From: JAFGJU01 sp964570935
GTDB taxonomy: Bacteria > Eisenbacteria > RBG-16-71-46 > JAFGJU01
Reading direction: 5' to 3'
Length of the DNA stretch: 64,000 nucleotides
NCBI GenBank assembly: GCA_964570935.1
Contig: CAZMZP010000050.1
Location: 1-64,000, forward strand
Shown: piece by piece, positions 16,736 through 24,488 of the stretch
Layout: the number at the start of each line of letters is the position of its first letter
Position numbering within the stretch: position 1 is the stretch's first letter
Position numbers and translations under genes: made by a program
The notes under the pieces: generated by a model
Told to the model about the DNA's origin: nothing
The model's input: the letters and a program-made list of their open reading frames with translations, nothing else
Databases searched by the model: none

Positions 16736-17617
16736 CTATCTCGATTGAGACTTGTCTTCAAATTTCTCCTCTGTCCTCTTCGAGCCCCGGATCACCTCGA
16801 CACCGATGGTCTTCTTCTCCGGCTTCGCGGCGGGCTTCACTTCCGCCGTGGTCCTCGCGGACGGCCTCGGCCGCGTGACTCTCACCGGCGCCGCCACTCT
16901 CTGAACCGGCTCGCTCTTAGAAAGCATCTCGGCGATGGTAGTGCCCTTCGTGCCTGCTGAATCCGAGTCCGCGGGGTTCCTCAGGATCAGGTTGATCTCG
17001 CCCTCGTGAGCGCACAGAGCAAGTTTCTCCGCCTCGCTCGGGGTCACCAGGAGCGTCACCGCGGTCGACTTGAGGGGTCTTCCCTCGGTGTCCTCGATCT
17101 TCTGGTCGACGGCCAGCACAGTCAGGTTTTGAAGTACTACCTTTCCCACCTGCTCTCTGCTCAGCTCAGGTCTTATCGTCACTACTAAATCGATCTTGGT
17201 CTCGGGCAGCACGAAGCCGGCTACCCCGGACCAGACGTTGACGGGCACGGTCATGGCCCTCATTCCCTCGGGTATCAGTATGGCCAGCCCCCTGTTCATG
17301 CCGATGGGAACCAGCTTTGTCTCGAGGAGGGCTTCGCCCGCCACGACCGGCGACTTGACGACTCTGCCGTACAGATCCTGAGGCGACGTGGAGGCTCCCG
17401 CGGGGACTATCTCAACCGGCCAGCCGACGGCCTCGACGTTCGTCTCGTCCAGGACGCTGCCGAAGGGAAGGTCCTTGATGGCCACCACTACCGGCTGCTC
17501 TGCGATCTTCTTCTCACGGATCATCTTGTCGTACTGGGCAAGGTAGCGATAAATCGCGACCGCTGCCAGGAGCCCGAAAACGACGGCAAGAATCACAACA
17601 ACCCTGATTCTGGTCAC
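16736..17617 (-). CDS. cpaB: Tad pilus assembly protein CpaB/RcpC
   Basis: 293 residues. An N-terminal membrane anchor (RIRVVVILAVVFGLLAAVAI) precedes a SAF domain (VVAIKDLPFGSVLDETNVE, then VVAGEALLETKLV and LAILIPEGMRAMTVPV), the standard CpaB plan; a basic, Pro/Lys-rich tail follows. RcpC/CpaB is a periplasmic partner of the secretin. The GTG start has GGAGG eight bases upstream. It lies between tadE and the secretin gene. Confidence 0.93.
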   Translation of the reverse strand: MTRIRVVVILAVVFGLLAAVAIYRYLAQYDKMIREKKIAEQPVVVAIKDLPFGSVLDETNVEAVGWPVEIVPAGASTSPQDLYGRVVKSPVVAGEALLETKLVPIGMNRGLAILIPEGMRAMTVPVNVWSGVAGFVLPETKIDLVVTIRPELSREQVGKVVLQNLTVLAVDQKIEDTEGRPLKSTAVTLLVTPSEAEKLALCAHEGEINLILRNPADSDSAGTKGTTIAEMLSKSEPVQRVAAPVRVTRPRPSARTTAEVKPAAKPEKKTIGVEVIRGSKRTEEKFEDKSQSR

Positions 17618-17639
17618 TTGAAAAACCTCCGTCTCAAGT

Positions 17640-18053
17640 TCAGATTTCCCGACGCATGCTGCAGGAAGCTCTCAGGGGCAGTTCGTCCAATCTCGGGAAT
17701 AGATGCGCAAAAGAGGTGTGGAACGCAACGATGACGTTGACTGTGACGGGCACCCCTATGGACGGAGTGCCTTCAAGAACCACGTTCACCTGGATGTCGT
17801 CGTCAGGGATGTGGGAATCGTAGAGGACCTCCCTGACCTTCGTCTCCACGGTACCCAGGTTGTCTTCCACGTCGGGAACTATTGCTGCGTAGCGGGCCCC
17901 GACTCTCGCGGCGCCGTTGGCGACGCCCAGAAGCATCCACGCTCTGGAGAACTCAGCCATCGCGATGATCACCAGAAAAAGCATCATCGCGACTAGAGCG
18001 AACTCGACTACTGCCGCGCCTTTGTTAGATTGTATTCTTCGCACATGTCTCAT
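17640..18053 (-). CDS. tadE: TadE-like minor pilin
   Basis: About 137 residues from ATG 18053. NKGAAVVEFALVAMMLFL is a type IVb prepilin-like N-terminus: Gly before the hydrophobic stretch and Glu at +5, then WMLLGVANGAARVGARYAA typical of TadE. It is probably processed by a prepilin peptidase and forms part of the pilus base or tip. The frame extends upstream to 18146, but that region would add a non-homologous leader, and GTG 18056/ATG 18053 suits the family. It lies between flp and cpaB. Confidence 0.87.
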   Translation of the reverse strand: MRHVRRIQSNKGAAVVEFALVAMMLFLVIIAMAEFSRAWMLLGVANGAARVGARYAAIVPDVEDNLGTVETKVREVLYDSHIPDDDIQVNVVLEGTPSIGVPVTVNVIVAFHTSFAHLFPRLDELPLRASCSMRREI

Positions 18054-18171
18054 CACATAACCAGCTTTCCTGATGTTGCAGCGCAGACCACAGTGTCCCC
18101 CGGACGGGTTTCGGTCCTCTCGAACGGCCCGCCCGAGGGAATTCAACTGGGTTCGGACTGTGGTCTCAGCC

Positions 18172-18342
18172 TTACGGCGTTGCGCCGAGTGCAGTCGCGA
18201 TGGCCTCGAACACGCGGATAAGCTCGTCTCTGAGCAGGATTATCGCGGCGATGACGGCGATCGCAACCAGGGCTATGAGCAGCGCGTACTCGGTTATCGC
18301 AGCACCCTTGTTACCCTTGAACAGATTCTTCAGGAACCTCAT
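18172..18342 (-). CDS. flp: Flp-type pilin, major Tad pilus subunit
   Basis: A 56-residue protein found by reading the minus strand. It begins MRFLKNLFKGNKG, then AAITEYALLIALVAIAVIAA, and ends ATALGATP. This is a class IVb prepilin: a short basic leader ending in Gly13, predicted cleavage before Ala14, Glu and Tyr at mature positions 5 and 6, and one hydrophobic helix. GGAGG and a second AGGAG precede the ATG. It is the first gene of the Tad operon and the only Flp copy in the window. No prepilin peptidase (TadV/CpaA) gene is present nearby, so processing must rely on one elsewhere. Confidence 0.93.
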   Translation of the reverse strand: MRFLKNLFKGNKGAAITEYALLIALVAIAVIAAIILLRDELIRVFEAIATALGATP

Positions 18343-18833
18343 TTCTCCTGTCCTCCTTTCACACGGCCTCTAACACTTAACTAATCGGCAGCAAAACCTT
18401 CACTCCTTACGTCTTTTTCTGACAACACCTCCTTGTGCGAACCGCAATCACGCCTTGGGATTGCGTTCCCGTGGTTGCCGCCCGCACACTATTGTAGCGG
18501 GCGAACCGCTGTCAAGTTAATTATGCCCTCCTTCGGTTTGCCGTGGCGCGACTGTCTTCGCGGGACCCAAAAAGCAAACCCTATGCCACGGCCGCGCTTT
18601 CCAGAGCCGATTTTCTAACTGATTTGAGGGTAATGTGTTGCAGGCAACGGACGGCCGCCATTGATCTCTCAAAAACCCGCCTCAGCCTCTGTTTAGCGCG
18701 GCATTTCTGTCGCACTAGAGGACAATTATGCCCTGGCGGCTCTTGATGTGCTCGCGGAATTCGAGCGGTTTCGGCGGTCGTATCTTCTTCAAGGTCAGCG
18801 AATCACACCACCACGAGCCGCCGGGCGCGGTTC
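18343..18833. other. 490-bp non-coding region between polysaccharide genes and flp, rich in inverted repeats
   Basis: No convincing coding sequence on either strand. It holds inverted repeats at 18443-18465 (CGCAATC/GATTGCG), 18479-18503 (CGCCCGC/GCGGGCG) and an interleaved pair at 18535-18592: GGTTTGC at 18535 with GCAAACC at 18574, and GCCGTGGC at 18540 with GCCACGGC at 18585. A minus-strand promoter-like site is at 18491-18520. The region is a good candidate for the control region and long 5' leader of the Tad operon, and it also contains the 3' end of the polysaccharide operon. Confidence 0.6.
18491..18520 (-). promoter_or_regulatory. Candidate promoter of the Tad pilus operon within an inverted repeat
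   Basis: On the minus strand TACAAT (18496-18491) is a good -10. TTAACT (18520-18515) lies 18 bases upstream as a possible -35; the better -35 match TTGACA (18515-18510) is only 13 bases away, which is too short. The -10 lies in the loop of a perfect seven-pair inverted repeat, CGCCCGC/GCGGGCG at 18479-18503, which could be an operator. Confidence 0.4.
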
Positions 18834-19691
18834 CTACGGCAGCAGGCCGGCCTGGCGCAGGAGCTCGCGAAGGGGCGCGAACTTGAACTCTCTCAGTAGG
18901 GTGTCCAGGCGGGCGTGTGTGCGACCCAGAAAGGCGTAGTGGTTCGGCCTCTTCAGCCACGACGTCACACGGGGCTGCCCCGGGTCCAGCTCCCAGGGGT
19001 GAACGCTCACGACCGCGGGCAGGCCGCCGGCGTTCAGACGACGCACCAGGAGCGCGGTCACGGCCACCGGGAGGAGACGTAAGTATGCGCCTGAGCCGAA
19101 CGGCAGGTCCAGGCGGGCCACCCGACAGGTCGACATCGGGAACTCCACCAGGGTACCCGTCGCGATCCGCCGTCTGTGCGGGCTCACGCGCTCGCCCGGG
19201 ATTCCGTAGACCTTGCGCCGTATGGGGTAGATGCTGGAGTCGTACAGGTGCCCGGTCTCGCCCAGGATGTCTAGGGCCCAGAGCGTGCCGGACACGACCG
19301 AGTAATTGGAGGCCCTGAAACCCACGACCGGGGCGCCGATGATGTCCTCCAGCACTGCCTTGGTTCTTGTGACCTCCGTTCTGAAATCGTCCTGACTCAT
19401 GCGGTAAACAGGCCTGTGCGACCAGCCGTGCGAGGCCACCTCGTGCCCGGCCCGGAATATGTCCCTAACGAGCCCGGGGTGTCTATCGGCGTTCCAGCCT
19501 AGGACAAAAAAGGTGCCGCGCGCGCCGCGCGCGGCAAGCAAGTCGAGCAACCTACGAGTGTTGTCTTCCAACCGGGGCTCGTAGGAGCTCCACGAGGAGT
19601 AAGGGATGATGGACTCGAAGGACCTGACCTGGAAGTAGTCCTCGACGTCCACAGAGAATGCGTTGATGACGGATGGCTTGGTGACGGGCAC
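18834..19691 (-). CDS. Polysaccharide deacetylase, XrtA/PEP-CTERM-associated type
   Basis: 285 residues. NodB-type deacetylase: metal-binding Asp in FSVDVEDYFQV, the His pair in GHEVASHGWSHRPVY, and the catalytic region GFRASNYSV; a C-terminal extension has VVSVHPWELDPGQPR. The opening VDVEDYFQVRSFE and this C-terminal region match the deacetylase subfamily found in exosortase-linked exopolysaccharide clusters. It would remove N-acetyl groups from a polymer in the periplasm, though no signal peptide is visible. The start is GTG at 19691 with GGGAG upstream. It is the last gene of the polysaccharide cassette. Confidence 0.9.
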   Translation of the reverse strand: MPVTKPSVINAFSVDVEDYFQVRSFESIIPYSSWSSYEPRLEDNTRRLLDLLAARGARGTFFVLGWNADRHPGLVRDIFRAGHEVASHGWSHRPVYRMSQDDFRTEVTRTKAVLEDIIGAPVVGFRASNYSVVSGTLWALDILGETGHLYDSSIYPIRRKVYGIPGERVSPHRRRIATGTLVEFPMSTCRVARLDLPFGSGAYLRLLPVAVTALLVRRLNAGGLPAVVSVHPWELDPGQPRVTSWLKRPNHYAFLGRTHARLDTLLREFKFAPLRELLRQAGLLP

Positions 19692-19705
19692 GGTAGCTCC
19701 CTACG

Positions 19706-20668
19706 CTAGCCGGACGCCCTCTGCTGCTTGAACCAGCTGAGGGTTCTCTCGAGCCCCGCTTCGAAGCTGACCTTCACCTTGAAGCCGAGCTCCGTCTCCG
19801 CCTTCTTCGTCGAGCCCTCGGAGTGCTTGACTTCGGCCGGCCGCGCTTCGTGGTAGAGCGGCGGGAGTCCGTCGCCGGTCAGCCTGGACAGGATTGCGGC
19901 AAGCTCGTTGATCGTCCGCCTGCTGCCCCTGGCCACGTTGTACACGCGGCCCTGTAACCCAGGCTTGTGGCAGGCGATCAGGTTCGCCTCCACCAGGTCC
20001 TCCACGAACGTGAAGTCCCTGCTCTGTTCGCCGTCCCCGAAAATCTCCGGCGGCAGTCCCGAAAGAAGGCGAGACATGAAAAGAGGTATTACCGCGGCGT
20101 ACTGCGAGCCTGCGTCCTGCCTCGGACCGAAAACGTTGAAGTACCTCAGGCACACGGTCTCGAGGCCGTACACGGGTGTGAAAAGCCGGCAGTACTGTTC
20201 GCCGGTCAACTTGCTCAGGGCGTACGGTGAGCGCGGGCTGGGCGCCAGGTCCTCGTGGTTGGGAAGGGCCGCGGTCTCCCCGTAGACAGACGAGGAGCTG
20301 GCGTAGACGACCCTCCTCACACCCGCCTTCCCGGCCTGCACCAGCAGCCTCAGGGTGCCCTCGATGTTCACGCTGTTCGTCGAAAGCGGATCCTCCACCG
20401 AGCGGAGGACGGAGCAAAGGGCCGCTTCGTGGAAGACGTACTTTATGCCGCGGAGCGCCTCCGCCAGCGCCGCGTCGTCCCTGATGTCACCCCGCACGAG
20501 CTCCGGCCGAGTCCCGCGGCCGGCCGCAGCCGCGGCCGATTCGAGGTTCGCTTCGCGGCCGGTGGAGAAGTTGTCGATGACTCTGACCGACAGGCCTTCC
20601 CGCAGCAGCCTCTCCACGATGTTCGAGCCTATGAAGCCGGCTCCGCCCGTGACAAGGTATTCGCTCAT
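19706..20668 (-). CDS. NAD-dependent nucleotide-sugar epimerase
   Basis: 320 residues, short-chain dehydrogenase fold. NAD-binding TGGAGFIGSNIVERLL (about 6-21), YASSSSVYGE, the catalytic YALSK (Tyr-x-x-x-Lys), and LRYFNVFGPRQDAGSQYAAV. It resembles UDP-glucose or UDP-GlcNAc 4-epimerases of the WbpP/TviC group. Next to a WbpA-like 6-dehydrogenase, a UDP-GlcNAcA/GalNAcA 4-epimerase role is likely, making a uronic acid for the polymer. Substrate cannot be fixed from sequence alone. It lies 34 bases after the dehydrogenase. Confidence 0.9.
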   Translation of the reverse strand: MSEYLVTGGAGFIGSNIVERLLREGLSVRVIDNFSTGREANLESAAAAAGRGTRPELVRGDIRDDAALAEALRGIKYVFHEAALCSVLRSVEDPLSTNSVNIEGTLRLLVQAGKAGVRRVVYASSSSVYGETAALPNHEDLAPSPRSPYALSKLTGEQYCRLFTPVYGLETVCLRYFNVFGPRQDAGSQYAAVIPLFMSRLLSGLPPEIFGDGEQSRDFTFVEDLVEANLIACHKPGLQGRVYNVARGSRRTINELAAILSRLTGDGLPPLYHEARPAEVKHSEGSTKKAETELGFKVKVSFEAGLERTLSWFKQQRASG

Positions 20669-20702
20669 GTCCTCACGCCGTGTCCAGGGAAGCGCATTTC
20701 CG

Positions 20703-22052
20703 TCACAGCCTCCATATCTTTCCGGACCTCATGCCCTTGAGGGCGTTTCTGGAGTCAAATATCAGCTTCGCCCGGGAGGCGATCATGCCGTAGTCGAACG
20801 CGGTGTGCGCGGTGGTGATGACTACGCAGTCCGCTTTCTCCAGCAGCGTCGCAGTCAGAGGCTTCGACTTTATGTGGAAGCGCTCCGTCTTGAGCTCGTC
20901 TATGTGAGGGTCCGAATACCACACTTCCGCCCCCAGTGAGGTCAGCATCTGGTAGATGTCCAGGGCGGGAGATTCGCGGGAGTCGTCCACGTCCGCCTTG
21001 TAGGCCACGCCCAGAAGCAGGATACGAGAGCCGTTGACGCTCTTCTTGACCGAGTTCAGCGCCTCGCTCACCTTTCCCACCACGTGGTACGGCATGCTGC
21101 CGTTCACCTGGCCGGCTAGTTCGATGAAGCGAGCCTCGAACCCGCTCAGCTTGGCCTTCCACGACAGGTAGAAAGGGTCTATCGGGATGCAGTGCCCTCC
21201 CAGACCCGGTCCCGGATAAAACGGCATGAAACCGAAGGGCTTGCTGGACGCCGCTTGGATCACCTCCCACACGTCGATCTTCATCTTGTCGCACATGAGG
21301 GCCATTTCGTTGACCAGGCCTATGTTCACGCTTCTGAACGTGTTTTCGAGCAGCTTCACCATCTCCGCCACCCTGGTGGACGACACCGGTACCACGGTCG
21401 AGAGAGTGGCCTTGTAGACTTCGGCCGCTACCCGGGTGCAGCTCTCGGTGACGCCGCCGACGACTTTAGGTATGTTGCTCGTCGTGAAGCTCCTGTTGCC
21501 GGGGTCCACTCTCTCTGGAGAGAAGCCCAGGAAAAAGTCTCTCCCGACCGTCAGTCCCGTCTCCTCCAGCATCGGGAGAATCAGCTCGTCTGTCGTGCCC
21601 GGATACGTCGTGCTCTCCAGCAGCACGAGCTGACCGGGATGCAGGTACTTCGCGATTTCACCGGCCGCGCTGACTATGCTGGAAACGTCCGGGTCGCGCG
21701 TCTTCCTGAGAGGAGTGGGAACACAGATGCTGACGCAGTCGGTATCCTGTAAAACCGAAAAATCCGTCGTCGCCGACAACCGGCCCGACCCGACCTCCCG
21801 CTTGAGCTCCGCCGCCGGAACGTCCTGTATGTAGGACTTGCCGGCGTTGACTCTGCCGACCTTTCCGGCGTCAGTGTCTATGCCTGTCACCCTGAAGCCG
21901 GCCTTCGCGAACTCGACCGCCAGAGGCAGTCCGACGTATCCGAGGCCTATGACGGCCATGCGGGCCTTCTTCTGCACAACCTTCGTCCTGAGGCCATCGA
22001 ACGTGCGTTCCTCCGGCGGAACGGCCTTAGGGTTTCTTGCCACCCTTTTCAT
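20703..22052 (-). CDS. UDP-sugar 6-dehydrogenase (WbpA/UDP-GlcNAc type)
   Basis: About 449 residues. Rossmann motif VIGLGYVGLPLA, the segment VSICVPTPLRKTRDPD, and the catalytic cysteine in GPGLGGHCIPIDPFYLSW mark the UDP-glucose/GDP-mannose dehydrogenase superfamily; 'GGHCIPIDPFYL' points to the UDP-GlcNAc(ManNAc) branch. It oxidises C6 of a UDP-sugar to the uronic acid with two NAD+. I choose ATG 22052 because AAGGAAAGG lies before it; this overlaps the kinase gene by 26 bases. The frame is open to 22088. Confidence 0.92.
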   Translation of the reverse strand: MKRVARNPKAVPPEERTFDGLRTKVVQKKARMAVIGLGYVGLPLAVEFAKAGFRVTGIDTDAGKVGRVNAGKSYIQDVPAAELKREVGSGRLSATTDFSVLQDTDCVSICVPTPLRKTRDPDVSSIVSAAGEIAKYLHPGQLVLLESTTYPGTTDELILPMLEETGLTVGRDFFLGFSPERVDPGNRSFTTSNIPKVVGGVTESCTRVAAEVYKATLSTVVPVSSTRVAEMVKLLENTFRSVNIGLVNEMALMCDKMKIDVWEVIQAASSKPFGFMPFYPGPGLGGHCIPIDPFYLSWKAKLSGFEARFIELAGQVNGSMPYHVVGKVSEALNSVKKSVNGSRILLLGVAYKADVDDSRESPALDIYQMLTSLGAEVWYSDPHIDELKTERFHIKSKPLTATLLEKADCVVITTAHTAFDYGMIASRAKLIFDSRNALKGMRSGKIWRL

Positions 22053-22797
22053 CGTCCCTTTCCTTGTACCCGTAGTAATGGTAGTCATAGTAATAAGGAA
22101 GCACCTCCTCCACGTTGTTTATGACCGCCCCGAGCAGGTTCGCGCCGCCCTCACTGAGCAGCTCTCCCGCCCTGGCCACCACCTCCACCGGTGTCTTTCC
22201 CGCCATGACCACCAGTAGCACTCCGTCGCAGTTCGCGGATATGAAGAAAGCGTCGGCCACCGGCAGCACCGGGGCCGAATCTATTATCACAAGGTCGAAG
22301 TTCGCCCTGAGCTCGGCCACGGTTGCCTTGAACGTGGACGACTCGAACAGCGCTGTGGGAACGCCTATCACTCGTCCGCTGGTGATCAATTTCAGATTCG
22401 GCAGCTCCGTGCTCTTTATGACCGAGCTCAGAGGCACCAGTGTCCCGAGCACGTCGGACATTCCAGTGCGCTGGCTCACGCCGAACACCTCGTGCAGTCT
22501 CGGCCTTCTCAAGTCGCAGTCCACCACAATTACCTTCTTGTCCGAGTGGGCCGCCGCGCTCTGGGCCAGAAAAGCGGACGTAGTCGTCTTGCCCTCGCCT
22601 CTTCTGGCGCTGGTCACCAGCACCACGCTCAGCTTCTTCTGCGCGTTGAGCCGCGTCAGCTTCGAGTAGAGGCGGTGGAACTCCGTGGCCACCGGTGAGT
22701 CGCCGTCGAGCTCGCTCATCGGAAGCCTGCCCACGCTTCTGACTCCCGGACGCGGGCGGGGTCGATCAGTGTCGTTCAAGATTTCCAGCTTCCTCAT
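22027..22797 (-). CDS. Bacterial tyrosine kinase (CpsD/CapB type) for polysaccharide control
   Basis: About 256 residues from ATG 22797. Walker A SARRGEGKTTT, Walker A' VVDCDLRRPR, and Walker B-like VIIDSAPVLPVADA are those of BY-kinases. The C-terminus has a tyrosine cluster, YYYDYHYYGY, the autophosphorylation tail. It regulates polymer chain length together with the membrane chain-length protein. Its ATG overlaps the stop of that gene as ATGA, so the pair are translationally coupled and act as a split Wzc. The frame is open further upstream, but that part is a shadow of the upstream gene. Confidence 0.94.
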   Translation of the reverse strand: MRKLEILNDTDRPRPRPGVRSVGRLPMSELDGDSPVATEFHRLYSKLTRLNAQKKLSVVLVTSARRGEGKTTTSAFLAQSAAAHSDKKVIVVDCDLRRPRLHEVFGVSQRTGMSDVLGTLVPLSSVIKSTELPNLKLITSGRVIGVPTALFESSTFKATVAELRANFDLVIIDSAPVLPVADAFFISANCDGVLLVVMAGKTPVEVVARAGELLSEGGANLLGAVINNVEEVLPYYYDYHYYGYKERDDEKGGKKP

Positions 22798-24449
22798 TGC
22801 GTCGTGGCCGTCCCTTCGCTCCGGCCGGTCACGCCGGCCGCTTCGATACCCTGGTCGGCCCTGCCGGTGGCGCTCATGATGGGCCCGTGAGCCAGATGCG
22901 CAGTGACGGCGATCAGCACCGCCGCCAGCAGGGAGACGTATGGCCACTTTCTCCTTTGTACGGGATGCCAGAACTCGCTGCCCGGCATCCTGGGTATGGT
23001 CCCCAGCACCGGCAGCCCGAGCCCCTTCGACAGGTGGTCCACCGACCTCACGGTGTTGTCCATGTACTCCGCCAGAACCGCGAATGAAAGCCCCAGAAAA
23101 GGCCCCAGTATGAAAGCCAACAGCAGTATCCTCTGCTTTCTCGGACCGGCCGGTCCGAACGGCCTCGCCGGCGGCTCTATGATCTCTATTCTGACGCCCA
23201 GGTTCGTCGACTGCGCCGCCTCGGAAATCTGCGCTGACGTCATCTGCGACCTGAGAGACTGAAGCACGTTCCTGTTCTCGGCGACCTCCTCCTCCAGCCT
23301 CGCCAGTTCCACCTCGTCCTGCGGTCTGCTCACCAGCGAACGCCCGTAGCTGGAGACCTGACCGGACAGTGCGGTCCTTCTCGCCTTCAACGAATTCGCG
23401 ACGTGCTCGTCGTACACTACCTCCGTGACCAGCGACTGGAGTGCGGCGGGCGAACCAGTCAGAGTCGTGGCCGCGACTTCCTCTATTCTGGCAAGCAAAG
23501 CATCACGTGACTGCCCGATTCTGTCCTTCGCCGCCGTCGTGGACCCCGCCTCCACGAGCGCCGGCGCAGCCAACTCCTCTTCCCTGACGAGCTGAGAATA
23601 CGCCGACCTTATCGAATTGCTCCTGACCAGAGTCGTGGGGTCGATCTCGTTCGGGTAGTTTCTCCTGATGTTATCCCTGGCCGCGGCGGCCCTTGATGAC
23701 AGGGCACCTGCCTCCTGGTCCGCCTCCCTGATAAGGCTCCTGCCCCTCTCGATGCTCCTGTCGTAACCACCCCCGTCGCTCGCGGCCATGCGGGTCTTCA
23801 CGCGCTTCAACTGTGACTCGCTGTCCCTCAGTTTCTGCTCGTAGGCCGGGAGCTGGTCCTGGCTGAACGAGCCGGCGGCCCGTATGTCAACCAGCTGGCC
23901 CTTCGTCACGAACTCGACGAAGGACTTCGTGATGCCGTCCGCGAGCAGATAGACCATGTCGCGGTCCGGATGCGTGAAAGTTATCTTGAATAGGTCGGGG
24001 TCGGTCTCCTCGACCTTTATGTTCTTTCTCAGCCTCTCGGCTATGATTCGCGCTTTCAGCTCTTCGGCGCTCGCTCCACCGGCGTTCGTCGCTTCCAGCT
24101 TGCGCGCCGCCTTCCCCGTCAAGTCAAGGTCCAGCTTGCGGGCCACCTCCTGCAGGAAAACCCTCCCCTTCAACCTCGCCTCGATCTGTCCCAGCCTCTC
24201 ATCGTCCCTCGTCCTGTACTCCGGCTTCTGGACCATCATCTTTTCCATGTCGCCGGCAAACGGCATCTTCTGCTCGTAAAGCACCACGCTGGTGGCCTCG
24301 TACTGGGAAGGCACGAAACTGAGAGCCACGACTGCCGCGCACGGCACGATGACGACCGGCAGCAGGACGAGCTCCGCCCTCCTCTTCACTGCTCTGAGGT
24401 ACCGCAGGGCTTCCGCCCCTGGTGATGATGCTTCGTACGAACCGGGCAT
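22794..24449 (-). CDS. Polysaccharide chain-length determinant (Wzz/GumC family)
   Basis: 551 residues. N-terminal membrane helix (about 30-50, LLPVVIVPCAAVVALSFVPS), a long periplasmic coiled-coil region (about 150-415), the Pro-rich PPARPFGPAGPRK before the second helix (LLLAFILGPFLGLSFAVLAE), and an unusual third hydrophobic segment near the C-terminus (VSLLAAVLIAVTAHLAHG). It sets export chain length and activates the tyrosine kinase encoded immediately after it. The shape is like the chain-length protein in exosortase-linked EPS clusters. Confidence 0.92.
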   Translation of the reverse strand: MPGSYEASSPGAEALRYLRAVKRRAELVLLPVVIVPCAAVVALSFVPSQYEATSVVLYEQKMPFAGDMEKMMVQKPEYRTRDDERLGQIEARLKGRVFLQEVARKLDLDLTGKAARKLEATNAGGASAEELKARIIAERLRKNIKVEETDPDLFKITFTHPDRDMVYLLADGITKSFVEFVTKGQLVDIRAAGSFSQDQLPAYEQKLRDSESQLKRVKTRMAASDGGGYDRSIERGRSLIREADQEAGALSSRAAAARDNIRRNYPNEIDPTTLVRSNSIRSAYSQLVREEELAAPALVEAGSTTAAKDRIGQSRDALLARIEEVAATTLTGSPAALQSLVTEVVYDEHVANSLKARRTALSGQVSSYGRSLVSRPQDEVELARLEEEVAENRNVLQSLRSQMTSAQISEAAQSTNLGVRIEIIEPPARPFGPAGPRKQRILLLAFILGPFLGLSFAVLAEYMDNTVRSVDHLSKGLGLPVLGTIPRMPGSEFWHPVQRRKWPYVSLLAAVLIAVTAHLAHGPIMSATGRADQGIEAAGVTGRSEGTATTQ

Positions 24450-24488
24450 GATGTCCTTTCGCGAGCTGCGCCGGACAGCCGTCCGGGC

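Noticed and set aside
18377..18425. A 14-codon frame (TTG start after AAGGAGG, minus strand) in the flp leader
   Set aside because: The spacing between the ribosome site and TTG is only two bases and there is no family support; it may be a leader peptide but cannot be backed.
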